In this document: positions 49,651-58,814 of the stretch, piece after piece
Position numbering within the stretch: the stretch's first letter is position 1
How the letters are laid out: every line of letters begins with the position of its first letter
Source: an uncultured Caulobacter sp.
GTDB taxonomy: Bacteria; Pseudomonadota; Alphaproteobacteria; Caulobacterales; Caulobacteraceae
Assembly (NCBI GenBank): GCA_937925635.1
Contig: CALALX010000091.1
Span: 1 to 64,000, forward strand
DNA length: 64,000 nt
Direction of reading: 5' to 3'
Position numbers and translations under genes: made by a program
The notes under the pieces: generated by a model
Database searches by the model: none
Seen by the model: the letters and a program-made list of their open reading frames with translations, nothing else
What the model was told of the DNA's origin: nothing

Positions 49651-51723
49651 TCACCCCGCGTCAGTCAAACCCGACGGCTTCCAGTCGAACAGTTCCTGCA
49701 GCACCCGTACTGCCTGACCCCTGTGGGAGGTCAGCTGAGGATCGCGCGCGAGGATCAGGCGGGCGTCGTCGGCGGCCGCGGCGATCATGCCCCGATGGGC
49801 GACCGGGTCGGCCAGCCTGTAGGCCGGAAACCCGCTCTGTCTAAGGCCGAGCGGGTCGCCGCCGCCGCGCAGCTCCAGGTCCTTCTCGGCGATGACGAAG
49901 CCGTCGTCGGTGCGGCGCAGGATGTCCAGCCGCTGTTGGGCGATGTCCGACAGCGGCGGATCGTAGAGCAGCACGCAGGCGCTCTCCCGCCGCCCGCGCC
50001 CCACCCGGCCGCGCAGCTGGTGCAGCTGGGCCAGGCCGAAGCGCTCGGCCTGCTCGATGACCATGATGGTGGCGTTGGGCACATTGACCCCGACTTCGAC
50101 CACGGTGGTCGCGACCAGCAAGGGCAATCGGCCATCGGCGAAGTCGGCCATGGCGGCGTCCTTCTCGGCCGGCGGCATCTGGCCGTGGACGAGGCCGACC
50201 TCGATCCCCATCGCCTTGCGCAGGGTCAGCGCCCGCTTCTCGGCGGCGGCCAGGTCGGTGATCTCGCTTTCGTTGACCATCGGGCAGATCCAGAAGGCCT
50301 GGGCCCCGCCGGCGATGGCCTCCTTCAGCCGGGCGACGATCTCGCCCATGCGCGGGGAGGGGACGGCCCGCGTCGCCACCGGCGCGCGTCCGGGCGGCTT
50401 CTCGTCGATGCGGCTGACGTCGAGGTCGCCGAACACGGTCAGCTCCAGCGTCCGCGGGATCGGGGTCGCCGACATGGCCAGCAGGTGGGCGCGCTCGCCC
50501 TTGGCCTGCAGCCGCTTGCGCTCGTTGACCCCGAAGCGGTGCTGCTCGTCGATGATGGTCAGGCCGAGGTCGCGGAACTTCACCTCGTCCTGGAACAGGG
50601 CATGGGTGCCGACGGCGACCTGCGCCGTTCCGTCCATCAGCGCCATCAGCTTCTCGGCCCGCACCCCGCCCTTGTCGCGTCCGGTCAGCAGCAGCACGCG
50701 CAGGCCCTGGGCCTCCAGCGGCCCCGCGATGGTCTCGTAGTGCTGGCGGGCGAGGATCTCGGTCGGCGCCATCAGGGCCGACTGCAGATGCGCCTCCGCC
50801 GCGTCGGCGATGGCCAGCATGGCGACGATGGTCTTGCCCGCGCCGACGTCGCCGTGCAGCAGCCGGCTCATCCGCTCGCCCGACTGCAGGTCGCCGCGCA
50901 CCTCGCTGAGCGCCCGGATCTGGGCGCCGGTCAGCCTCCAGGGCAGGGCGGCCTCGATCCGTCCGGCCATCTGGCCCGCCGGGATGACGACGCCCGGGTG
51001 CGAGCGTCGGGCCGCCTTGTGCTGAGCCAGCGCCAGCTGGTGGGCCAGAAGCTCGTCGAAGGCCAGCCGCCGCCGGGCGGGCGACAGCGGCGAAAGGTCG
51101 GCCTCGGTCTTCGGGTCGTGGAACGCCTCCAACGCCGCGCGCCAACCGGTGAAGCCTTCGCGGGTCATCCAGGCCGGGTCCTGCCACTCCGGCAGATCGG
51201 GGGCCCGCGTCAGCGCCTCCAGCACCAGCTTGCGCACCGTGCGGGCGGGCAGACCGGCGGTGGCCGGATAGACCGCCTCGCATTCCGGCACCTCGGCGGC
51301 GCGTTCGACGGGCAGAATCCAGTCGGGATGGGCCATCTGGATCTCGGCGCCCCAGCGCTCGACTTTGCCGCTGACCACGCGACGGCTGCCGACCGGGTGG
51401 GCGCGCAGCAGGTGGTCGCCGTGGCCCTTGAACCAGATCAGCGTCAGGAAGGCCGTGCCGTCGAACGCCCTGATCTTGTACGGCACATCCATACGCGGCG
51501 GCTTGGCGTGCTGCTCGATGTCGACGATCAGGGTGTGGACCTGGCCATCGATGACGCTGTCGACGGTCGTCGGCGTGCGGTGGATCAGCGATTGCGGCCC
51601 CAGGAACAGCACATCCCGCACCAGCGGACCGGCCAGCTTCTCGACCAGCGGCGCGACCTTCGGCCCGACGCCTTTCAGCGTCGAGACGGGCGAGAACAGG
51701 GGGAAGAGAATCTCCGGCCGCAT
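49651..51723 (-). CDS. recG: ATP-dependent DNA helicase RecG
   Basis: Branch-migration helicase that processes stalled forks and recombination intermediates. From MRPEILFPLF at 51723 the protein has 690 residues: a wedge/OB domain (HTLIVDIEQHAKPPRMDVPYKIR), DEAD-like helicase motifs LLHGDVGAGKTIVAML (Walker A), IIDEQHRFGV (DEQH), MSATPIPRTLELTVFGDLD, and C-terminal ATTVVEVGVNVPNATIMVIEQAERFGLAQLHQLRGRVGRG with the TRG region. An ATG at 51735 (4 codons upstream) is an alternative start. Confidence 0.97.
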   Translation of the reverse strand: MRPEILFPLFSPVSTLKGVGPKVAPLVEKLAGPLVRDVLFLGPQSLIHRTPTTVDSVIDGQVHTLIVDIEQHAKPPRMDVPYKIRAFDGTAFLTLIWFKGHGDHLLRAHPVGSRRVVSGKVERWGAEIQMAHPDWILPVERAAEVPECEAVYPATAGLPARTVRKLVLEALTRAPDLPEWQDPAWMTREGFTGWRAALEAFHDPKTEADLSPLSPARRRLAFDELLAHQLALAQHKAARRSHPGVVIPAGQMAGRIEAALPWRLTGAQIRALSEVRGDLQSGERMSRLLHGDVGAGKTIVAMLAIADAAEAHLQSALMAPTEILARQHYETIAGPLEAQGLRVLLLTGRDKGGVRAEKLMALMDGTAQVAVGTHALFQDEVKFRDLGLTIIDEQHRFGVNERKRLQAKGERAHLLAMSATPIPRTLELTVFGDLDVSRIDEKPPGRAPVATRAVPSPRMGEIVARLKEAIAGGAQAFWICPMVNESEITDLAAAEKRALTLRKAMGIEVGLVHGQMPPAEKDAAMADFADGRLPLLVATTVVEVGVNVPNATIMVIEQAERFGLAQLHQLRGRVGRGRRESACVLLYDPPLSDIAQQRLDILRRTDDGFVIAEKDLELRGGGDPLGLRQSGFPAYRLADPVAHRGMIAAAADDARLILARDPQLTSHRGQAVRVLQELFDWKPSGLTDAG

Positions 51724-51751
51724 GGAGGGGAACATAGCGTGATCGGAGGCA

Positions 51752-51864
51752 TTGCGTCCTTCGCGACGCGATCCTGAGGGATCGCTCCTCAGGATGACGA
51801 AGTCAGGGGACGGCCCACCCCGTTCGTCATGGTGAGGAGCGAGCCTCAAGCGAGCGTCGCGAAC
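51752..51864. repeat. Fold-back intergenic repeat, copy 2 (family A)
   Basis: The left arm gcgtccttcgcgacgcgatc...ggatgacgaag and right arm gttcgtcatggtgaggagcg...cgtcgcgaac pair imperfectly over about 45 bp. It fills the divergent spacer between recG and sdhE. Confidence 0.78.
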
Positions 51865-51920
51865 CACGCACGACCGCACTGGCGCCCCCGGCCAACCCCC
51901 TCTATATCCGCCCCCTCTGC

Positions 51921-52196
51921 ATGGACGACACACGGCTCAAGAAGATCAGGCTGCGGGCCTGGCGACGCGGCTTCCGGGAAGCGGACCTCCTTCTGGGGCC
52001 GTTCGCGGACTTCTATTGCCCGCGTTTCAGCGAGGCCCAGCTCGACGCCCTCGAGGCGCTGATGGACGAGGCCGATCAGGACATCTACGACTGGTTTCTG
52101 GGTCGCGCGCCGACGCCGCCGGAATTCGACAACGAGATCATGGCCTTGTTGAAGGCGTTTGATCCTTCGACCGGAGCGCCGGGCCATGGCGGATGA
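51921..52196 (+). CDS. sdhE: FAD assembly factor SdhE
   Basis: A 91-residue protein that promotes covalent flavinylation of succinate dehydrogenase. The family motif RLRAWRRGFREADLLLGPFADFY contains the RGxxE loop, and DALEALMDEADQDIYDWFLGR completes the five-helix fold. Its 3' end overlaps mfd by 11 bp. Confidence 0.95.
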   Translation: MDDTRLKKIRLRAWRRGFREADLLLGPFADFYCPRFSEAQLDALEALMDEADQDIYDWFLGRAPTPPEFDNEIMALLKAFDPSTGAPGHGG

Positions 52197-55100
52197 CGGC
52201 GGCGGGCCCTCGCACAACGATCTGAAACGCGTCGCCCGCGATGACGGCCGCCTGGACCTGACCGGCGCGCCGGAGGGCTTCGACGCCCTGGTGATGGCCG
52301 ACATCGCGCGCTCGCGCGGCGGCCTGACAGTGTTCATCGCCCGTGACGGGACGCGGGCCAGCGCCTTCGCCGGCGCTATGTCATTCTTCGCGCCCGAGAT
52401 CGAGATCCTGCACCTGCCGTCCTGGGACTGCCTGCCTTACGATCGGGTCGGCCCCTCGGCCGGCGTCGCGGCGCAGCGGATGGCGACCCTGACGCGGCTG
52501 GCCCGCGGCGTGGACCCCAAGAAGCCGCTGCTGCTGGTCACCGCCGCGCCCGCGGCCCTGCAGCGCGTTCCGCCGCGCGAGGTCGTCGCCCGCGCCGGCT
52601 ACACGACCCGTCCGGGCAAAGAGGTCCAGATCGCCGATCTGGAGCGCTATTTCGCCGTCAACGGCTATGCCCGCGCCTCGACGGTGTCCGAGCGCGGCGA
52701 GTTCGCCATCCGCGGCGGCGTCATCGACGTCTTCTCGCCCACCGCCGACGAGCCGGTGCGGCTGGACCTGTTCGGCGACACCCTGGAGAGCATCCGCGCC
52801 TTCGATCCGGAGACCCAGCGCTCGACGAAGCAGCTCAAGGAGATCGACCTGCTGCCGGTCTCCGAGGCGCTGGTCGATCCGGAGACCATCAGCCGCTTCC
52901 GCAAAGGCTACGTCGCCGCCTTCGGCGCGCCGGGCGAGGACGCCCTCTACGCCGCGGTCAGCGAAGGCGGTCGCCGCGCAGGCATGGAGCACTGGCTGCC
53001 GCTGTTCTACGAGCGGATGGAGACCCTGTTCGACTACCTCCCGGACGACGCCCTGGTCGGGATCGACCACCTGGTCCAGGAAGCCGAGGGTGAGCGTTCG
53101 GCGATGATCGCCGACGCCTACGAGGCCCGCGCCGGCGCCGACCGCAAGGCCGCTTATCGGCCGCTGACGCCGGAAGCGCTGTACCTGTCGACCGACGAAT
53201 GGGGGCTGAAGGTCGCCGATCGGCCCAACCGCTGGTTCACGCCGTTCCAGAAGGAGGGCGCTGGCGTCATCGACATGGGCGCCAAGCTCGGCCGCACCTT
53301 CGCGGCCGAACGGGCCCAGGACAGCGTCAACCTGTTCGAGGCCACGGCCGAGCACGCCAAGGCGATGACCGGGCAGGGGAAGCGTGTCCTGTTCGCCTCC
53401 TGGTCAGAGGGCTCGTCCGAGCGCCTCGGGACCATGCTGGCCGACCATGGTCTCAAGCGCGTGCCGTTCGCGCCCTATTGGCAGGCGGCCAAGGCCAACG
53501 ATCCCAAGACGCCGCAGCGCGTCGTGCTGCCCCTCGAAGCCGGGTTCGAGACCGAAAACCTGGCCGTCATCTCAGAGACCGACATCCTCGGCGACCGCCT
53601 GGCCCGGCCGCGCAAGAAGCGCCGCGCCGCCAACTTCCTGGCCGAGGCCAGCGCTCTGACCCCGGGCGATCTGGTCGTCCACATCGACCACGGCATCGGC
53701 CGTTACGAGGGGCTGAAGACGCTCGACGTCCAGGGCGCGCCGCACGACTGCCTGGACCTGCTCTACGGCGGCGAGGCGAAGCTCTACCTGCCGGTCGAGA
53801 ACATCGACCTGCTGACCCGCTACGGCGCCGACGGCGAGAACGTGCAGCTCGACAAGCTGGGCGGGGCCGGCTGGCAGAGCCGCAAGGCGAAGGCGAAGGA
53901 ACGCCTGCGCCAGATGGCGGAGGGGCTGATCCAGATCGCCGCCGCCCGCCAGCTGAAGTCGGTCGAGGAGACCGATCCGCCGTCCGGCGTCTTCGATGAG
54001 TTCTGCGCTCGCTTCCCCTACGAGGAGACAGACGACCAGCTCAGCGCCATCCAGGACGCGCTCGAGGATCTCGGCTCGGGCAAGCCCATGGACCGGCTGA
54101 TCTGCGGCGACGTCGGCTTCGGCAAGACCGAGGTCGCGCTGCGCGCCGCCTTCGTGATGGCGATGAGCGGCAAGCAGGTGGCCGTGGTCTGCCCGACCAC
54201 GCTGCTGGCCCGCCAGCACTACAAGACCTTCACCGAGCGCTTCCAGGGATGGCCGGTCAAGATTCGCCGCCTGTCGCGCATGGTGCCCGCCAAGGAAGCC
54301 GCCGAAACCCGCGAGGGGCTGGCCAACGGCGAAATCGAGATCGTGGTCGGCACCCATGCGGTGCTCAGCAAGCAGGTCAGCTTCAAGGACCTGGGCTTGG
54401 TCATCGTCGACGAGGAGCAGCACTTCGGGGTCAAGCACAAGGAGAAGCTCAAGGAGCTTCGCGCCGACGTGCACATGCTGACCCTGACCGCGACGCCGAT
54501 CCCGCGGACGCTGCAGATGTCGCTGAGCGGCATCCGCGAGATGTCGATCATCGCCACCCCGCCGGTCGATCGCTTGGCGGTGCGCACCTACATCACGCCC
54601 TGGGACCCGGTCACCCTGCGCGAGGCGCTGCTGCGCGAGAAGTACCGCGGGGGCCAGATCTACTTCGTGGTCCCGCGCATCAAGGACCTGACCGACATGG
54701 AGCAGTTCCTTCGGACCCAGGTTCCGGAGGTGAAGTACGTGGTCGGCCACGGACAGATGGCCCCGACCCAGCTCGAGGAGGTGATGACCGCCTTCTACGA
54801 GGGGCAGTACGACGTGCTGCTGGCGACGACGATCGTGGAAAGCGGATTGGATATCCCGTCGGCCAACACCCTGATCGTGCATCGGGCGGACATGTTCGGT
54901 CTGGCCCAGCTTTACCAGATCCGCGGCCGTGTCGGCCGCTCAAAGGCCCGCGCCTACGCCTATCTGACCACGCCGGCCGAGAAGCAGCTTACCCTGTCGG
55001 CCGAGAAGCGACTCAAGGTGCTGCAGTCACTCGACAACCTGGGCGCAGGGTTCCAGCTGGCCAGCCACGACCTCGACATCCGCGGCGGCGGCAACCTGCT

Positions 55101-55674
55101 CGGCGACGAGCAGAGCGGCCACATCAAGGAGATCGGCGTCGAGCTGTACCAGCAGATGCTGGAGGACGCGGTCGCCGAGCTGCGCCAGCGCCAGGGCGCC
55201 GAGGCCCTGCTGGCCGACCGGGGCTGGTCGCCGCAGATCAACACCGGCGCCGCCGTGCTGATCCCCGAGGACTACGTCCCGGACCTCAACGTGCGCCTGT
55301 CGATGTACCGCCGGCTGTCGGAGGCCGAGAAGGCGCAGGACCGCGAGGCCCTCGCCGCCGAACTGATCGACCGCTTCGGACCCCTGCCGCCCGAGACCGA
55401 CAGCCTGCTGAAGGTGGTCGGCATCAAGGGCCTGTGCCGCGAGACCAACGTCGCCAAGATCGACGTCGGCCCCAAGGGCGCGGTGCTGACCTTCCGCGAC
55501 AACAGCTTCGCCAACCCGGGCGCGCTGCTGCAGTTCATCGCCGCCAACCAGATCCTCTGGAAGATCCGGCCGGACGAGAAGGTGGTCGTGAAGGGCGAGT
55601 GGGAAACCCCAAAGGCGCGCCTCGACGCGGCCGAGAAGATCCTCACCCAGCTGGCGAAGCTGGCGAAGGGGTAA
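52186..55674 (+). CDS. mfd: Transcription-repair coupling factor
   Basis: Translocase that removes stalled RNA polymerase and recruits UvrA at lesions (1162 residues from the ATG at 52186). Domains in order: UvrB-like N-terminal modules (LHLPSWDCLPYDRVGPSAGVAAQRM, RGGVIDVFSPTADEPVRLDLFGD), the RNA-polymerase-interacting domain (PGDLVVHIDHGIGRYEGLKTL), RecG-like helicase domains (ICGDVGFGKTEVALRAAFV, VIVDEEQHFGVKHKEKLK, TLTATPIPRTLQMSLSGI, ATTIVESGLDIPSANTLIV, YQIRGRVGRSKARAYAYL) and the C-terminal D7 domain (NVRLSMYRRLSEAEKAQD). It overlaps sdhE. Confidence 0.97.
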   Translation: MADDGGGPSHNDLKRVARDDGRLDLTGAPEGFDALVMADIARSRGGLTVFIARDGTRASAFAGAMSFFAPEIEILHLPSWDCLPYDRVGPSAGVAAQRMATLTRLARGVDPKKPLLLVTAAPAALQRVPPREVVARAGYTTRPGKEVQIADLERYFAVNGYARASTVSERGEFAIRGGVIDVFSPTADEPVRLDLFGDTLESIRAFDPETQRSTKQLKEIDLLPVSEALVDPETISRFRKGYVAAFGAPGEDALYAAVSEGGRRAGMEHWLPLFYERMETLFDYLPDDALVGIDHLVQEAEGERSAMIADAYEARAGADRKAAYRPLTPEALYLSTDEWGLKVADRPNRWFTPFQKEGAGVIDMGAKLGRTFAAERAQDSVNLFEATAEHAKAMTGQGKRVLFASWSEGSSERLGTMLADHGLKRVPFAPYWQAAKANDPKTPQRVVLPLEAGFETENLAVISETDILGDRLARPRKKRRAANFLAEASALTPGDLVVHIDHGIGRYEGLKTLDVQGAPHDCLDLLYGGEAKLYLPVENIDLLTRYGADGENVQLDKLGGAGWQSRKAKAKERLRQMAEGLIQIAAARQLKSVEETDPPSGVFDEFCARFPYEETDDQLSAIQDALEDLGSGKPMDRLICGDVGFGKTEVALRAAFVMAMSGKQVAVVCPTTLLARQHYKTFTERFQGWPVKIRRLSRMVPAKEAAETREGLANGEIEIVVGTHAVLSKQVSFKDLGLVIVDEEQHFGVKHKEKLKELRADVHMLTLTATPIPRTLQMSLSGIREMSIIATPPVDRLAVRTYITPWDPVTLREALLREKYRGGQIYFVVPRIKDLTDMEQFLRTQVPEVKYVVGHGQMAPTQLEEVMTAFYEGQYDVLLATTIVESGLDIPSANTLIVHRADMFGLAQLYQIRGRVGRSKARAYAYLTTPAEKQLTLSAEKRLKVLQSLDNLGAGFQLASHDLDIRGGGNLLGDEQSGHIKEIGVELYQQMLEDAVAELRQRQGAEALLADRGWSPQINTGAAVLIPEDYVPDLNVRLSMYRRLSEAEKAQDREALAAELIDRFGPLPPETDSLLKVVGIKGLCRETNVAKIDVGPKGAVLTFRDNSFANPGALLQFIAANQILWKIRPDEKVVVKGEWETPKARLDAAEKILTQLAKLAKG

Positions 55675-55675
55675 C

Positions 55676-55703
55676 CCCGGCATACACCGGGATGAGCGGT
55701 GGC
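55676..55703. repeat. Half copy of the family B REP-like repeat
   Basis: cccggcatacaccgggatgagcgg directly after the mfd stop matches the arm sequence of the 25773-25857 element in reverse orientation. Its internal cccgg...ccggg pairing could serve as a terminator stem. Confidence 0.55.
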
Positions 55704-55713
55704 ATGGAGAGGT

Positions 55714-56115
55714 CTAGCCCGGAAGCCGCTCGAACTGCGGGATGCCTTCGGGGATGCAGTGGAAGGGCTGCTTGTCGACCGTGTAGATCGCCATCTGCGG
55801 CGCGAACACCGACGGATCGTCCAGCGAGCCGACCTTCAGGATCACGGCCGGGAAACCGGGCGCGCGCGTGACGATGTGGCTGCCGCACTCGCCGCAGAAC
55901 TCGCGGGTCACGGGGTTCGGAATGTCCTTGCGGGAGAACTGCTTCGGCTCGCCCTTGGTGTACCTGAAGCCCGGGATCGGCATGGCCATGAACAGGTTCG
56001 GAGAGCCGCCGGTGATGTGCTGGCACTCGCGGCAATGGCACTGGGCCTGCATCATCGGCTCGCCCTCGGCCTCGTAGCGCAGCGCGCCGCAGTAGCATCC
56101 GCCCGTGACTTTCAT
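55714..56115 (-). CDS. GFA family zinc-binding protein
   Basis: A 133-residue protein of the glutathione-dependent formaldehyde-activating enzyme fold. Zinc ligands are visible: GCYCGALRYE, QCHCRECQHITGG and REFCGECGSHIV. Most GFA-family members of this size have no proven activity and the Gfa reaction itself is disputed, so only the fold is assigned. The start is at 56115. Confidence 0.92.
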   Translation of the reverse strand: MKVTGGCYCGALRYEAEGEPMMQAQCHCRECQHITGGSPNLFMAMPIPGFRYTKGEPKQFSRKDIPNPVTREFCGECGSHIVTRAPGFPAVILKVGSLDDPSVFAPQMAIYTVDKQPFHCIPEGIPQFERLPG

Positions 56116-56174
56116 GTCGTCCTCCCGTTTTGCCGCGAGGCTAGCACCGTTACCCGCCGTCAGGGCAAGTCCGG

Positions 56175-56702
56175 CTAGCGGACGACCTTGCCGGCCGAAC
56201 GGGCGTCGTTCAGCAGTCGACGGGCGCGGAGGAACATCTCCAGGCGTGTGATCGTCAGAAGCCCCAGCGCGAAGACTACGAAGACATCGGTGACGAAGGC
56301 GGCGGAGAGGCGCAGGGCGCCCGCCTCGGCGGCGAGGCCTTTGCGCATGAAGATCTTCACCAGGATGAGGCCGAGCAGGAAAAGCATCGCCGCGGGCGAC
56401 GCCTGCTGATTGAGGTCGTGGGTCTCCGGATCGACCGTGATCGCCATCATCCGGCCGCGCTGCCAGCCGATGGCGCCGCCGATCGCGAAGGCCAGGGCGA
56501 GCCACAGCCACTCCGGTCCGTGTGGGGGCATCTGCCAGATCAGACCGCCGGTGAGCAGCAAGAGGATGGCGGGCGTGACCCACAGCCATTCCAGCTTCAA
56601 CGGTCGCGCCTTGCGGGCCCGAAAGAAACGGAAACCGATGAAGGCGGCTGCGACGCTCACGCCGATCAATTGACCAATGGTCTGGGGATCGTCGAGGGTC
56701 AT
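56175..56702 (-). CDS. CcdC-like (DUF1453) membrane protein
   Basis: A 175-residue integral membrane protein with about five helices (QLIGVSVAAAFIGFRFFRA, WLWVTPAILLLLTGGLIWQM, WLWLALAFAIGGAIGWQRGRM, PAAMLFLLGLILVKIFMRK, FVTDVFVVFALGLLTITRLEMFL). The GAIGWQRGRMMAITVDPETH motif is typical of the CcdC-related family. Its start overlaps the DsbA-like gene stop (ATGA), suggesting joint function in thiol chemistry of the envelope, though this is inferred from position. Confidence 0.78.
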   Translation of the reverse strand: MTLDDPQTIGQLIGVSVAAAFIGFRFFRARKARPLKLEWLWVTPAILLLLTGGLIWQMPPHGPEWLWLALAFAIGGAIGWQRGRMMAITVDPETHDLNQQASPAAMLFLLGLILVKIFMRKGLAAEAGALRLSAAFVTDVFVVFALGLLTITRLEMFLRARRLLNDARSAGKVVR

Positions 56703-57331
56703 GCCGCCAGCTCCACGGCCTTGTCGATCGCTCGAACCAGCCGGTCCGCCGGCTCGGCGCCGGAGACGGCGACCTTGCCGTCGAAGATCATGAACGGCAC
56801 GCCGGACACGCCGGCCTCATGGGCCATTTGATGCTCGCGCGTGATCGTGTCCTTGTCGGCGCCTTCCGACAGCAGCTTCAGGATGATCAGCCGGTCCATG
56901 CCGGCGGCCGCGCCGATGTCCGCTAGGACGACCGGATCACCGATGTCCTCGCCCTTGCTGAAGTAGGCGGCCAGGACGCCTTCCAGAACCTCATCCTGAA
57001 ATCCGGCGGTCTGGGCCCAGCGGATCAGACGGTGGGCGGCGTTGGTATTGGGCGAGACCTTGATCGCCGTCAGGTCCCAGGTGATGCCGTCCTCGGCCGC
57101 GTTGTCGTCCAGCACCTTGGTGATCGCGCCCCGGCGCTCGGCGTCCGGAAACTTGGCGGCCATATAGGCTTTCCGGTCGACACCTTCTTCGGGCAGGCTG
57201 GGGTCGAGCTGGTAGGGTCGCCAGACGACCTTGGCCTCGATGTCCGGCCGCATCGCCAGCGCTTTGTGCAGTCTGCGCCAGCCGAGATAGCACCAGGGGC
57301 AGACGACGTCGGCGATAAAGTCGATCTGCAT
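56699..57331 (-). CDS. DsbA family oxidoreductase (FrnE-like)
   Basis: A 210-residue thioredoxin-fold protein with an inserted helical domain. The active-site motif CPWC is at residues 11-14 (IADVVCPWCYLGWRRL), followed by FrnE features SPNTNAAHRLIRWAQTAG and the cis-Pro loop GVSGVPFMIFDGKVAVSGAEP. There is no signal peptide, so it is cytoplasmic like other FrnE proteins. It is coupled to the CcdC-like gene. Confidence 0.93.
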   Translation of the reverse strand: MQIDFIADVVCPWCYLGWRRLHKALAMRPDIEAKVVWRPYQLDPSLPEEGVDRKAYMAAKFPDAERRGAITKVLDDNAAEDGITWDLTAIKVSPNTNAAHRLIRWAQTAGFQDEVLEGVLAAYFSKGEDIGDPVVLADIGAAAGMDRLIILKLLSEGADKDTITREHQMAHEAGVSGVPFMIFDGKVAVSGAEPADRLVRAIDKAVELAA

Positions 57332-57349
57332 GGGGCGCTCCTTCCGGGG

Positions 57350-58696
57350 TCAGCTCGCTTCACGCTGCAGGGCGCGGGCGGCGGCGCGTTCGAGCGCCAC
57401 GGCGGCGTTCTCGCCGGGCTCGATCTGGGCGACGCCGATATCGAAATCGACGGTGAAGGGCGTCTTGCCCTCTCCGGACTCGAAGGCGGTGCAGGCGATG
57501 ACGGCGGCGATCCGCTCTGCGGCCGAGCGCCCGGCGCTCTGCGGCGTGGCCGGCAGGGCCAGGGCGAACACCTCCGGGCCCAGGCGGGCGGCGGTGTCCT
57601 CGGCGCGCACCAGGCGGCCGATCATCGAGCCGATCTGCGGAATGGCGCGGTCCAGCCAGCCGCCGGCGCGGGCGGCGGCCACCTCCGGCCGGTCTGCGAC
57701 ACGCAGAACGCAGACGCTCATCGGCCGATTCCGCACGCGTGAAGCCTGGGCCAGCCGCACCAGGTGGCCGGCGAACAGATCGCGGGTGAAGAGGCCCGTG
57801 GCCGCGTCCATCAGACCGCTGCTGCGCGCCTTCTCCAGGGCTCGGCGGATGGCGGTCTGGCGGCGATAGCTGCGGGCCAGCTCGATCACGCGTTTGGCGG
57901 TCTCGGTCTCGGCCGTCTCGGGCGAGGCGACGTCCGACACGCCGCGATGGAAGGCCTCGGACGTCGTCACATAGCTCTCGGCCCGCAGATAGAGCAGGGC
58001 GGGGATATGGTAGAGTCGAGTGTTGCGTCGCATGCCCGCCGCGATCGACAGGGCCTCGGCGCTGTTGTCGCCGGCCCAGAGCACGACCGAGTCGAAGGCC
58101 CGTTCATGCAGGTAGTCGAAGGCTGTGAAGGCGGTGAAGGCGCCGACCACATCCGCGCCGCCGCGAGTCAGGGCGTTGCTCAGCGCCAGGAACTGCGGCG
58201 CCGGCTCGCCGACGGCCAACACCCGATAGGGTTCGGGATTGGGCTCGGGCAGGTCGAGGCGGCGGCCGCGCTCGGCGAAAGTCTCAAGCCGCAGCTCGAA
58301 CTCTTCCTCGGCCACGGCCATCCGGACGAGCGACTCCAGCCGCAGCACGGCCTGGGCCGGATGCAGCGGCGGCGCGAGCGTCAGGTCGAAGGCGTAGCTG
58401 TCCAGCTGCGGGTCCGGGTCTCCGATGGCGATCACCGGCAGGCGACGGGGGGCGCAGGCGGCTTTCAGCCGGCGGGCGAGCTGCAGCGCGTCTTGGCCGC
58501 CGCTGGCGACATCGACGATGGCCGCCTCGATAGCCAGGTCGCCCAGCGCCGCCATGGCCGCGTAGGGGCCGCGCGCCGTGATCGTGCGCCAGCCGAGTCG
58601 GTCCAGCCCCTCGGCCAACGGACCGGCCAGCGCGTCGTCGCGCGCCACGATCAAAATCCGGGCCTGAATTGACAACCCGCTCGAACTCCCGCCCAT
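57350..58696 (-). CDS. popA: PopA-like c-di-GMP effector (receiver-receiver-degenerate GGDEF)
   Basis: A 448-residue PleD paralogue. Residues about 12-135 form a receiver-like domain (ARILIVARDDALAGPLAEGL, IEAAIVDVASGGQDALQLARRL), about 155-275 a second degenerate one, and about 295-448 a GGDEF fold. The catalytic motif is degenerate (RLGPEVFAL at 371-379 instead of GGDEF), while the I-site RxxD is intact five residues before it (RAED, 364-367). In Caulobacter, PopA binds c-di-GMP through this site and, with RcdA and CpdR, delivers CtrA to ClpXP at the old pole. The sequence here has the same hallmarks. Confidence 0.88.
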   Translation of the reverse strand: MGGSSSGLSIQARILIVARDDALAGPLAEGLDRLGWRTITARGPYAAMAALGDLAIEAAIVDVASGGQDALQLARRLKAACAPRRLPVIAIGDPDPQLDSYAFDLTLAPPLHPAQAVLRLESLVRMAVAEEEFELRLETFAERGRRLDLPEPNPEPYRVLAVGEPAPQFLALSNALTRGGADVVGAFTAFTAFDYLHERAFDSVVLWAGDNSAEALSIAAGMRRNTRLYHIPALLYLRAESYVTTSEAFHRGVSDVASPETAETETAKRVIELARSYRRQTAIRRALEKARSSGLMDAATGLFTRDLFAGHLVRLAQASRVRNRPMSVCVLRVADRPEVAAARAGGWLDRAIPQIGSMIGRLVRAEDTAARLGPEVFALALPATPQSAGRSAAERIAAVIACTAFESGEGKTPFTVDFDIGVAQIEPGENAAVALERAAARALQREAS

Positions 58697-58814
58697 GACG
58701 CCGCCGGCCCCCGTCGGCTGCTGATTGCTGCGTCAGGATTCGTGAGCAGGCAACATAGCAGAGGCCGCCGCCGGGGATAGCGCAACGGTGACGCGGATTT
58801 CGAACGGGGGCAGG

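Noticed and set aside
49641..49844. Small plus-strand frame at the recG 3' end
   Set aside because: Antisense to recG, no features.
51924..51933. Longer RecG with about 70 extra N-terminal residues starting near 51933
   Set aside because: The extension is encoded by the fold-back repeat at 51752-51864 and is not RecG-like; starts at 51723 or 51735 are better.
52381..55683. Long antisense open frames opposite mfd (and similar ones opposite recG, plsX, fabH, ligase and sugar genes)
   Set aside because: High-GC antisense shadows of well-supported genes; products show no domains and mirror the codon structure of the sense gene.
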